A stretch of DNA of 64,000 nucleotides from Acidobacteriota bacterium. GTDB taxonomy: Bacteria > Acidobacteriota > UBA6911. The notes beneath the pieces are model-generated. The model was given only the letters and a program-made list of their open reading frames with translations. It was not told where the DNA came from and made no database searches. Location of the stretch: the NCBI GenBank assembly GCA_012729555.1, contig JAAYCX010000012.1, positions 22,519-86,518 of the forward strand, read 5' to 3'. Positions within the stretch are counted from its first letter, which is position 1. Each line of letters begins with the position of its first letter. The position numbers and the translations under genes were made by a program. Shown here piece by piece: positions 18,095 through 25,565 of this stretch.

Positions 18095-19075
18095 ATGTTT
18101 GACGATGTCATATCCAGAAGCCGGAAGGGAGCACTCAGCGGGCGGACCCTCGCTTCGGTGATCTTGAGCGGCCTGGCGCACGGCCTGCTCCTCCTGCTCC
18201 TCGTGGAATTCCCGCAGATCCTGCAGGGGGGGCGGGGAACGCCGTTCCGCGTACTCATGGGCCCGTCGGATCAGGACCGGGACGAGCAGGAATGGCGCAC
18301 GGTCACGATCCTCGAAAGCCCGGCGCGCATGCCGATGCCCTCGGCGGAGACGCTCGAGCGGAATCTGCCCGATTGGGACCGCGAGGGAGCGGGCGCCCCC
18401 CCCATCCGGGTCCGGTTCGGGGACCTGAACGCCGCCCTGGCCGACCTGCCTCCCATGCCGAAAGCCCCCGCCGAAGCTCCCGAACCGAAGGTTTCCCTTC
18501 CGGAAAACCCGGTCCTGTCGGGGACCAGCCAACCCAGGGTCGCCGGCGAAAACCTCCGGGCCACGGAGGAGGATGACGGCCGGCCCGACGCCGCCGGCGA
18601 CAGGAAATCCGACCGGAATCCCCCCCGGAAGGCGCCGGCCGCCGCCTCGGCCGCCGACCGGGCCCCGAGCCGGATCCCCGATTCGATCCCGCCCCCCGCG
18701 CCCCCCAGGGCCGGGAGAGCGTCCGAGGGGGTCTTCGAGGACGAGGCGAGCGCCCTCGAGAGCCCCGGTGTCGGCCTGTTCGATACCAAGGGCTTTCCGC
18801 TCGGGAACTACAAGGACATCATCGTGGAGCGGGTCAGGGGGAAATGGTTCATCCCCTCCAACCTGAAAAATTCCCAGGGGCAGACCACCATCGTCTTCTA
18901 CATCGACAAGGAGGGGCGTTTCGCCGACGCCCGCATCGTGGCCTCCTCCGGGAACAATTCGCTGAACCTGGCGGCCCTGAACGCCGTCATCGAATCCAAC
19001 CCGTTCCCCCCGCTGCCCAAGGGCTTTCCGGGAGACCGCATCGGGGTCAAGCTGATCCTCATCGTCGACCCATGA
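18095..19075 (+). CDS. TonB-like energy transducer (C-terminal TonB domain)
   Basis: 326 residues. One N-terminal membrane helix (about 20-42, VILSGLAHGLLLLLLVEF) anchors it in the inner membrane. A long periplasmic region rich in Pro, Ala, Glu and Arg (about 50-230) follows. The C-terminal TonB/TolA domain is at about 245-326 (VERVRGKWFIPSNLKNSQGQ, DKEGRFADARIVASSGN, NPFPPLPKGFPGD). It would couple the ExbBD proton motive force to outer-membrane receptors such as the one at the window start, or act as a TolA-like envelope linker; exbBD are not in the window. Its stop overlaps the next start (ATGA). Confidence 0.85.
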   Translation: MFDDVISRSRKGALSGRTLASVILSGLAHGLLLLLLVEFPQILQGGRGTPFRVLMGPSDQDRDEQEWRTVTILESPARMPMPSAETLERNLPDWDREGAGAPPIRVRFGDLNAALADLPPMPKAPAEAPEPKVSLPENPVLSGTSQPRVAGENLRATEEDDGRPDAAGDRKSDRNPPRKAPAAASAADRAPSRIPDSIPPPAPPRAGRASEGVFEDEASALESPGVGLFDTKGFPLGNYKDIIVERVRGKWFIPSNLKNSQGQTTIVFYIDKEGRFADARIVASSGNNSLNLAALNAVIESNPFPPLPKGFPGDRIGVKLILIVDP

Positions 19076-21516
19076 CCCATCGTCCGCTTCCAAGGAGTCG
19101 GTTCTTGCCCTTTTCGAGGTTCCTCCCTCTTTCCGGGATCCCCCCCTGCCTCCTGCTGCTCCTGTTGCTGGCCGGATGCGGCGGTCCGAAAGCCACGATC
19201 CAGGCGCCGGAGCCCCGACCGGCTCCCCCCGCTCGGCCCGGGGCTCAGCGGCCGGCCGAGCCCCCCCGCAGGCAACCGCCCGCGACGCAACCTCCCGCGG
19301 CCCCCCTTCCGGAGGTGACCACCATCGCCCCGCCGACGGAGGAAGCGGCCCCGGGTCCCCTGATCCGCATCGGGCTCGAGACCGGAGCGAGGGAACTGCG
19401 CATCTCTTCGTCGGCCGAATTCCACCTGATGGAGAAGACGCCGGACGCGCCCCGGTGGCGGATCGGGAGCGAAGTCCGCATCCGGGCCGAGGGGGGGGGC
19501 GCCCCCGCGGCCGCCGCTTACCAGATCCAGGTGGCTTCCCTGTCGAGCCCCGATCGCGCGGCCGAACTCGGCGCCCTCCTCGAGCGCGAACTGGAGGTCC
19601 CCGTGGCGGTCCAGGTCAACGCCTCCACGGGCGCCCACCGGGTGCGCGTCGGCCTCTTTGCCGGCAGGGAGGAGGCCCGGGAGCTGCTCGAGCATCTGGT
19701 GCGCTCGGGTTACCCGGACGCCTTCCTGACCCGGGCCGAACCGTCGGGCGGGGGGACGGCGGGCGGGGGCGGGACGGAACTGGTCGTGTCGAGCCCGGAC
19801 AACCTGTCGCTGAGGAGCCTGGCCGGGTTCTTCATCACCCCCTCGTCGGGGTCCGATTTCCTGAGCGTGGACGGGAAACCCTATCGCGGCGCCCTGGACG
19901 TCATCCCCGAAGGGGGCGGCAGGATGACGCTCGTCAACCAGCTGGGGCTGGAAGAATACCTCTTCGGCGTCGTCCCGGCCGAGATGAATCCCGCAACCTA
20001 TCCCGAACCGGCCGCCCTGGCCGCGCAGGCGGTCGCCGCCAGGACATACGCCCTCAAGAACATGGGCCGCTACCGCTCCCAGGGGTTCGACCTCACCGAC
20101 GACACCCGGACCCAGGTCTACGGCGGCGTCAACGGGGAGCGGGAGATGACGAGCGACATCGTGCGCGAGACCGCGGGGATCGCCATCTATCACCAGGACG
20201 GGTTGATCGACGCCATGTTCATGTCCACCTGCGGCGGGCGCACGGAAGACGCCTCCCTGGTCTACGGCTCCGCGCCGGTCCCCTACCTGAAAAGCGTGGC
20301 CTGCGCGGTCGAAAGCGGCCCGGGGCCGGGCGAGATCGTGCTCGAGGGACGCCACGGGCTGGAGGAACCTTTTCTGGCCGACGACGGGCACCTGGCCAAC
20401 CGGAACCTGGAACTTGCGCGGATCCTGGGGATCGGCCCCTCCGACCGGGAGGCCCGCTCGCCCGGGTATTTCACCGCTCCCGCGGAAAGGGACGATATGA
20501 GGGAGTGGATCCGGCAGTCGGTCCTGACCGTCGGAGGTTCGCCGCCGGAGGAAGCGCCGCGCGGCGTGGACATCGCCACCCGGGGGGGGTTTCTCCTCTA
20601 CGCGGCCGAGTCGTTCTTCGGTCCCGGCACCCTCTCCCGGAGGATTTCGACGGGCGACATCGATTACTACATGGCCAACATCAAGGACGGGGAACGGGTG
20701 CGCGACCCCCTGCGCGCCGTCCTCAGCCACCTGATGCAAAGCGGCCTCTGGCGCCCCAACGCGGACAACACCGTCCGGCCGGAGGACAGGCTCCGGCGGG
20801 GGGACGCCCTCTCCCTCCTGCTGCGCTGGATCGAAACGGCCCGGCCGGGGATGCTGCGCAAGGGGGTGTTCACCGGACTCCGCCGGGAGGACGGGGACGG
20901 CTCCGTCATCGGAATCCGGTCCGGGAACCGGACCCACGAGTTCCGGCTGGCGCCGGCCCCCGCCCTGTTCCGCATGGACCAGGGGCAGGCGACACCCATC
21001 CACAGCATCCGCATGATCGGGGCCGAAAAAATCGCCTTCCACCTCGGACCCTCGGACCGGATCGATTTCCTCGAGATCGAACTGAGCCCTTCGGGCGCCT
21101 CGAGCGACCGCCACTCCCCCGCGGCGACGTGGGAGGCGCTCGCGACGCGCTCCGCGGTGGGGGAAAAGCTCCGCCCGCTCACCGGCGACATCGGAACGTT
21201 CCTGGACCTCGAGCCGCACCGCACCGGGGAATCGGGGCGGGTGGTGGAGGTACGGGCGGTGGGGAGCCGCAGATCGGTGGTGCTCAACGGCTACAAAGTC
21301 CGAAATGCGCTGGGCCTGAAGGACACGTTATACACGCTCGGGCGCGAATACGGCGCCGACGGCCGGATCCAGACCTTCACTTTCAACGGTCGGGGGTACG
21401 GCCACGGGATCGGCCTGTGCCAGACCGGGGCCTACGGCATGGCCCGGGCGGGCCGGAGCTACGAGGATATCCTCAAAACCTACTACACCGGAGTGGACAT
21501 CCGGAAGGCGTACTAG
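19072..21516 (+). CDS. Lipoprotein with SPOR and SpoIID/LytB domains
   Basis: 814 residues. A lipoprotein signal ends in LLLAGC (Cys 36). A Pro-rich spacer is followed by a SPOR domain at about 149-230 (AYQIQVASLSSPDRAAELGA), which in other proteins binds denuded glycan strands. A SpoIID domain follows: VNQLGLEEYLFGVVPAEMNP, AAQAVAARTYALKNMGRY, MFMSTCGGRTE and the terminal RGYGHGIGLCQTGAYGMARA. SpoIID of Bacillus is a lytic transglycosylase acting on denuded peptidoglycan, so both domains point to the same substrate. About 300 residues of unassigned sequence are inserted between the SpoIID halves (about 440-740). Translation is coupled to tonB through ATGA. Likely a cell-envelope remodelling enzyme, not a sporulation protein. 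Confidence 0.85.
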   Translation: MTHRPLPRSRFLPFSRFLPLSGIPPCLLLLLLLAGCGGPKATIQAPEPRPAPPARPGAQRPAEPPRRQPPATQPPAAPLPEVTTIAPPTEEAAPGPLIRIGLETGARELRISSSAEFHLMEKTPDAPRWRIGSEVRIRAEGGGAPAAAAYQIQVASLSSPDRAAELGALLERELEVPVAVQVNASTGAHRVRVGLFAGREEARELLEHLVRSGYPDAFLTRAEPSGGGTAGGGGTELVVSSPDNLSLRSLAGFFITPSSGSDFLSVDGKPYRGALDVIPEGGGRMTLVNQLGLEEYLFGVVPAEMNPATYPEPAALAAQAVAARTYALKNMGRYRSQGFDLTDDTRTQVYGGVNGEREMTSDIVRETAGIAIYHQDGLIDAMFMSTCGGRTEDASLVYGSAPVPYLKSVACAVESGPGPGEIVLEGRHGLEEPFLADDGHLANRNLELARILGIGPSDREARSPGYFTAPAERDDMREWIRQSVLTVGGSPPEEAPRGVDIATRGGFLLYAAESFFGPGTLSRRISTGDIDYYMANIKDGERVRDPLRAVLSHLMQSGLWRPNADNTVRPEDRLRRGDALSLLLRWIETARPGMLRKGVFTGLRREDGDGSVIGIRSGNRTHEFRLAPAPALFRMDQGQATPIHSIRMIGAEKIAFHLGPSDRIDFLEIELSPSGASSDRHSPAATWEALATRSAVGEKLRPLTGDIGTFLDLEPHRTGESGRVVEVRAVGSRRSVVLNGYKVRNALGLKDTLYTLGREYGADGRIQTFTFNGRGYGHGIGLCQTGAYGMARAGRSYEDILKTYYTGVDIRKAY

Positions 21517-21519
21517 ACC

Positions 21520-21615
21520 ATGGAGCGCATGCGTTCGCAGACGCGGGGGATCGTGGCCCTGGCCCTCCTCCTCCTCCTGATCGCCTCCCTCCGCTACTGC
21601 CTTGAGCTCGGGTGA
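21520..21615 (+). CDS. Candidate 31-residue single-helix membrane miniprotein
   Basis: ATG at 21520 opens a 32-codon frame ending in TGA at 21613-21615. The peptide starts MERMRSQTRGIV, then a run of Ala/Leu/Ile, then RYCLELG: positively charged N-terminus and one hydrophobic helix. It begins 3 bases after the SpoIID-lipoprotein stop and ends 4 bases before the probable miaA GTG, and GGAAGG lies about 11 bases upstream. Tight packing supports translation. It may be a real membrane peptide or just a coupling leader for miaA. No family recognised. Confidence 0.4.
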   Translation: MERMRSQTRGIVALALLLLLIASLRYCLELG

Positions 21616-21619
21616 GGGC

Positions 21620-22558
21620 GTGTCAGACAAGGACCCGGTCATCGCCGTTGTCGGCCCCACCGCCGCGGGAAAGAGCGACCTGGCGCTCGAGCTGGCGCTG
21701 CGCTTCGGGGGGGAGGTCGTCGGCTGCGACGCCCTGCAGGTCTACAGGCATATGGATGTCGGCACCGCCAAGACCCCCCCGGCCGCCCGGCGCGGCATCC
21801 CCCATCACCTCATCGATGTCCGGGAGCCGCACGAGGAATTCACCGCCGGGGACTACCAGCGCCTGGCCCGCGCCTCGGTCCGGGACATTCGCCTCAGGGG
21901 GAATCTTCCCGTCGTCGCCGGGGGGACGGGGTTCTATCTGAAAGCCCTTTTCGAGGGGCTCTTCAATGGCCCGGAAAGAAGCGCCCCCCTGCGCCGGCGC
22001 ATGAAACGCGTCATCGGCCGGAAAGGGCCGGAGATCCTCCACCGCGCGCTGGCCCGGGTGGACCCGGGATCGGCCTCGAGGATCGGCGCGAAGGATGCCG
22101 GCCGCATCATCCGCGCCTACGAGGTGTACCTCCTGAGCGGCAGGACGATGACATGGTGGCAAAGCCGGCCCAGGGACGCCTTCTCCGGGGTCCGCCCGCT
22201 CAAGATCGGCATCGACCTGCCCCGGGAACTCCTGTACGCCAGGATCGACCGGCGCGTGGAGCGGATGTTCGCGGGCGGCCTCCTCGAGGAAGTCCGCGCC
22301 CTCCTCGACCGCTGCCCCCCTTCCTGCCAGGCCTTCAGGGCGATCGGGTACCGGCAGGCGGCCGAATACCTCGAGGGGCGGATCGGGCTCGACCGGGCCA
22401 TCGAATCGACCCAGCAGGAAAGCCGCCGCTACGCCAAGAGGCAGCTCTCCTGGTTTCGGGTCGACGGGGAGATTCTGTGGCTCGACGGGAGGGAGGAAGC
22501 CGCGGAGCTTGCGGACCGGGCCGCGGAGGCCGTTTCCCGTTTTCTGCGGGAAGGTTAG
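21620..22558 (+). CDS. miaA: tRNA dimethylallyltransferase MiaA
   Basis: 312 residues from the GTG at 21620. It transfers a dimethylallyl group to A37 of tRNAs reading UNN codons. P-loop GPTAAGKS, the DALQVYRHMDVGTAKTP motif, GGTGFYLKALFEGL and the C-terminal QESRRYAKRQLSWFR are all typical. A TTG at 21602 is an alternative start; the GTG gives the usual DKDPVIAVVGPTAAGKS beginning. No clear Shine-Dalgarno lies at a good distance, so expression may depend on coupling to the small upstream frame that ends 5 bases before. No hfq follows. Confidence 0.93.
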   Translation: MSDKDPVIAVVGPTAAGKSDLALELALRFGGEVVGCDALQVYRHMDVGTAKTPPAARRGIPHHLIDVREPHEEFTAGDYQRLARASVRDIRLRGNLPVVAGGTGFYLKALFEGLFNGPERSAPLRRRMKRVIGRKGPEILHRALARVDPGSASRIGAKDAGRIIRAYEVYLLSGRTMTWWQSRPRDAFSGVRPLKIGIDLPRELLYARIDRRVERMFAGGLLEEVRALLDRCPPSCQAFRAIGYRQAAEYLEGRIGLDRAIESTQQESRRYAKRQLSWFRVDGEILWLDGREEAAELADRAAEAVSRFLREG

Positions 22559-22867
22559 GCGAAAGTGAAGCGCCGCCCCCACGCCGGAATCCGGCGTTCC
22601 CTCGAATATGTTCACCCCAGCCGTTCCGACAGGAGGAGCGACGCTTCCCCCTTGTTCCAGCATTTTCCGTGCCCATGGGGCGCATCCTGCCGGATTTGTC
22701 CCTATCGTCTTTATAACAAGTTATTTACAAGAATTTTGCCCCACACCGGGGCGGCTCGGAAATCAGGGAAGTGCGTGCGCGAGCGCACTATTAGTGTGTA
22801 CGGACGCATATTTCTGAAAATCGGGGACCCCCGTCACGGGGGGCTCCCGTTTCCGGGGCTCCCGTAA
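22559..22867. other. 309-base intergenic region with inverted repeats
   Basis: No convincing gene; a 100-codon frame across it has no recognisable features. It holds three structures: ACGCCGG-AAT-CCGGCGT (22581-22597), ATAAC-AA-GTTAT (22713-22724) inside an unusually A/T-rich patch (about 22705-22740), and a strong hairpin at 22824-22848 (CCCCCG-TCA-CGGGGG with an outer GGGA/TCCC). The first may end the miaA transcript. The others lie upstream of gatB and may be regulatory. I saw no tRNA-like fold. Confidence 0.5.
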
Positions 22868-22873
22868 TATAAT
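22868..22873 (+). promoter_or_regulatory. -10 element of gatB, positioned for a leaderless mRNA
   Basis: Perfect TATAAT at 22868-22873. Transcription would start 6-7 bases downstream, at or next to the A of the gatB ATG (22880). No Shine-Dalgarno exists between the box and the ATG, and no clear -35 is seen. Confidence 0.55.
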
Positions 22874-22879
22874 GCAGCC

Positions 22880-24352
22880 ATGAAATTTGAACCCGTGATC
22901 GGACTCGAGGTACACGCCCAGCTACTGACAAGGAGCAAGCTGTTCTGCGGCTGCAGCACCCGGTTTGGCGCGCCCCCCAATTCCCAGACCTGCCCCGCCT
23001 GCCTGGGGCTTCCCGGGGCGCTCCCCGTGATCAACCGGCAGGCTGTCACGATGGCGGTCAAGGCGGCCCTGGCCCTGGGCTGCCGCGTCCATCCCGTATC
23101 GATCTTCGCGCGCAAGAATTATTTCTATCCCGATCTGCCCAAGGGCTACCAGATCTCGCAGTTCGACCGCCCGCTGGGGGAGCACGGCAGCGTGACCGTG
23201 TTCTCCGGGGAACGGGCCGACGGCGGAAAGATCGTCAACCGGCGCGAGAAGGTGTTCGGCATCACCCGCCTTCACATGGAGGACGACGCGGGCAAATCGA
23301 TCCATGAGGGGCTTCCCGAGACGGCGTCCAAGAGCTATGTCAACCTGAACCGCACCGGGGTGCCGCTGGTGGAGATCGTGGGCGAGCCCGATCTCCACAG
23401 CAGCCAGGAGGCTTACGATTACGTGGTGCACCTGCGCAAAACCCTCCTCTACCTGGGAGTGTGCGACGGCAACATGGAGGAGGGGAGCCTGCGGTGCGAC
23501 GCCAACGTATCCATCCGGCCGGAGGGGTCCGACACCCTCGGCACGAAGGTGGAAATCAAAAACCTCAACTCCTTCCGCTTCCTGCAGCGGGCGCTCGACT
23601 ACGAGATCGAACGACAGGCCCGGATCCTTTCCGAAGGGGGGCGTATCGTCCAGGAGACCCGCCTCTGGGACGAGTCCGAGGGGCGCACCTTCGCCATGCG
23701 GAGCAAGGAGGAGGCGCACGACTACCGCTACTTTCCGGAGCCCGATCTCCCCCCCCTCCGGCTCGACCCGGAGTGGCTCGCGCGGATCGAGGCGGAGCTC
23801 CCGGAACTGCCGGGCGCCAAAATGAAGCGCTTCATGACCGAATACGCCCTCGGCGCCGACGACGCGCTCCTCCTGACCGCCACGGCGGAAACCGCCGCCT
23901 ATTACGAGGAATGCGCGCGCGCGTCGGGCAACCCCCGGGCGGCCGCGAACTGGGTCATGGGGGATCTCGCCTTCGCCCTGAAAAACTCGGGCGGGGAGAT
24001 CGGGGAGAACCCGGTTTCGGCCGGAAACCTGGCGGAGCTGATCCGGGCCGTCGACTCGGGGGAGATCTCGGGCAGGATCGCCAAGACCGTCTTCGAGGAA
24101 ATGAGCCGCTCGGGCGAACCCGCCGCGGACGTCATCCGCCGCATGGGACTGCGCCAGGTCAGCGACGAAGCCAGCCTGGGCGCCGTCATCGACGGGGTGA
24201 TCGCCGCCAGCCCCAAGCAGCTCGAGGAATACCGTTCGGGAAAGACCAGGGTCCTCGGTTATTTCGTCGGCCAGGTGATGAAGGAGACCCGGGGCCAGGC
24301 CAACCCCGGGGTGGTCAACGAACTGCTGCTGAAAAAGCTCACGGGGGCCTGA
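22880..24352 (+). CDS. gatB: Aspartyl/glutamyl-tRNA(Asn/Gln) amidotransferase subunit B
   Basis: 490 residues. GatCAB converts Glu-tRNA(Gln) and/or Asp-tRNA(Asn) to the amidated forms. The sequence carries the family start FEPVIGLEVHAQL, the zinc-site cysteines (CGCST, CPAC), YYPDLPKGYQISQFD-type FYPDLPKGYQISQFD, and the C-terminal YqeY/GatB domain ending ANPGVVNELLLKKL. Length is normal. gatA and gatC are not adjacent. There is no ribosome-binding site and a perfect -10 lies just upstream, suggesting a leaderless transcript. Confidence 0.96.
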   Translation: MKFEPVIGLEVHAQLLTRSKLFCGCSTRFGAPPNSQTCPACLGLPGALPVINRQAVTMAVKAALALGCRVHPVSIFARKNYFYPDLPKGYQISQFDRPLGEHGSVTVFSGERADGGKIVNRREKVFGITRLHMEDDAGKSIHEGLPETASKSYVNLNRTGVPLVEIVGEPDLHSSQEAYDYVVHLRKTLLYLGVCDGNMEEGSLRCDANVSIRPEGSDTLGTKVEIKNLNSFRFLQRALDYEIERQARILSEGGRIVQETRLWDESEGRTFAMRSKEEAHDYRYFPEPDLPPLRLDPEWLARIEAELPELPGAKMKRFMTEYALGADDALLLTATAETAAYYEECARASGNPRAAANWVMGDLAFALKNSGGEIGENPVSAGNLAELIRAVDSGEISGRIAKTVFEEMSRSGEPAADVIRRMGLRQVSDEASLGAVIDGVIAASPKQLEEYRSGKTRVLGYFVGQVMKETRGQANPGVVNELLLKKLTGA

Positions 24353-24381
24353 TCCCCGGCGGGGCAGGGGCGCGATACGGC

Positions 24382-24951
24382 ATGGGAAATGCAGCCACCA
24401 GGAGGGAGGCGGCCCGGGTCCGGCACGGCCTGATCCGGGCGAAGGCGGCGGCAGGCGCCGCCGGGGCGACGGCTGCCCCGCGCTTCGTGGCCGACGTCAT
24501 GCTGGGACGCCTGGCGAAATGGCTGAGGATCGCGGGATTCGACGTTCTTTATTCCAACCGGTTTTCCGACGACGAGCTGGTGCGGATATCCCGGCTGCAG
24601 GACCGGGTACTGTTGAGCCGGGACACCCGGCTGCTGGTCCGGAAGGAAGTGAAGAGCTTCATCTTCCTCGAGAGCCCGGACGCCCTGATCCAGTTCCGGC
24701 ACGTCATCGAATCGACGGGCCTGCCGGCGCTCCCCGCCCCCCTTACCCGGTGCCTTTCCTGCAACCGGGTCCTGGTGCCGACGGAGCGGGAGAAGGTGCG
24801 GGATGCGGTCCCCCCCTTCGTCTACAGCACCCACACCCTTTATAAATCCTGCCCCGGGTGCGGAAAGATCTTCTGGGCGGGAACCCACAGGGAGGCGGCC
24901 GTGCGGACCCTCCGGGAGCTGCTGGGGGGGATCGCGGACATCCCCGCGTGA
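24382..24951 (+). CDS. Mut7-C RNase-domain protein with zinc ribbon
   Basis: 189 residues. A basic, Ala-rich N-terminal tail (1-33) precedes the Mut7-C motif RFVADVMLGRLAKWLRIAGF and DRVLLSRDTRLL, a PIN-like nuclease fold with acidic residues. A zinc-ribbon pair follows, CLSCN near 130 and CPGCGKIFW near 160. Members are thought to be RNases but are mostly uncharacterised. It lies 29 bases after gatB and 10 bases before the next gene. The first 30 residues are not conserved-looking, so the true start might be further in. Confidence 0.8.
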   Translation: MGNAATRREAARVRHGLIRAKAAAGAAGATAAPRFVADVMLGRLAKWLRIAGFDVLYSNRFSDDELVRISRLQDRVLLSRDTRLLVRKEVKSFIFLESPDALIQFRHVIESTGLPALPAPLTRCLSCNRVLVPTEREKVRDAVPPFVYSTHTLYKSCPGCGKIFWAGTHREAAVRTLRELLGGIADIPA

Positions 24952-24961
24952 GGAGGAGTCT

Positions 24962-25528
24962 ATGAGCACCATCCGGTTCTGTTTTCTGTTTCTCTGTTCG
25001 GGAGCCGCGCTGCTCGGGGCCGCGTCGGCCCAGGCGCCGGGCACCGCGCCGAGTGCCGCCGCGCCGGCGGGGGTCCCGATCGCCGGCATCCTGGAATGCG
25101 GCGAAGGCTACACCTCGCACGAACTGTACGACATGACGATCACGCTCGAGGAGGTGCTCCGGGGGGACGAGGCCCGCGAACGCGTCCGGGCGGCCGACCC
25201 CCGCAACCCGGCCGAACCGCTCGGCTTCGACTACGTCCTGGCCCGCGTCCGTTTCGGGTACAGGGCGCGGGGAGTCCCGGGCACCTGCATCCACCCGCTG
25301 TCGCCCGGGCAGTTCACCGCCTATTCCCCGGAGGGAGAGGCCTACGCGGCCGCCGCCGTCACCCCCCCGGAACCCGGGATGCAACGGGAGATGAAATCGG
25401 GGGACACGGCCGAGGGGTGGCTCGCCTTCCTGGTCCCCGAAACCGACCATGCGCCCCTGCTGTCGTTTTCGGCCGACCGGGGGGGCGCGGTGCAGCATGG
25501 AGAACCCAAATGGTTCCTGCTCCGATGA
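24962..25528 (+). CDS. Secreted DUF4352-like protein of unknown function
   Basis: 188 residues. A clear signal peptide (FCFLFLCSGAALLGAASAQA) is followed by a Pro/Ala spacer and a beta-rich domain: MTITLEEVLRGDEARERV, YVLARVRFGYRARG, FTAYSPEGEAY, then SGDTAEGWLAFLVPETD. The order of strand, 'pG-x-G-x-l-x-F-x-vP' turn and strand resembles the Ig/telokin-like DUF4352 domain. One Cys pair (near 43 and 106) might form a disulfide. GGAGGAG directly upstream supports the ATG. Probably periplasmic or exported; no function can be assigned. Confidence 0.65.
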   Translation: MSTIRFCFLFLCSGAALLGAASAQAPGTAPSAAAPAGVPIAGILECGEGYTSHELYDMTITLEEVLRGDEARERVRAADPRNPAEPLGFDYVLARVRFGYRARGVPGTCIHPLSPGQFTAYSPEGEAYAAAAVTPPEPGMQREMKSGDTAEGWLAFLVPETDHAPLLSFSADRGGAVQHGEPKWFLLR

Positions 25529-25565
25529 GGCCCCCGATCCCGGCCCCCCTGCACCGGGAACGCCG

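Noticed and set aside
18898..21219. Minus-strand frame opposite tonB and the SpoIID lipoprotein
   Set aside because: Shadow of well-supported genes; no start site or motif.
22565..22867. 100-codon frame upstream of gatB
   Set aside because: No motif, no conserved composition and the region is better explained as intergenic.
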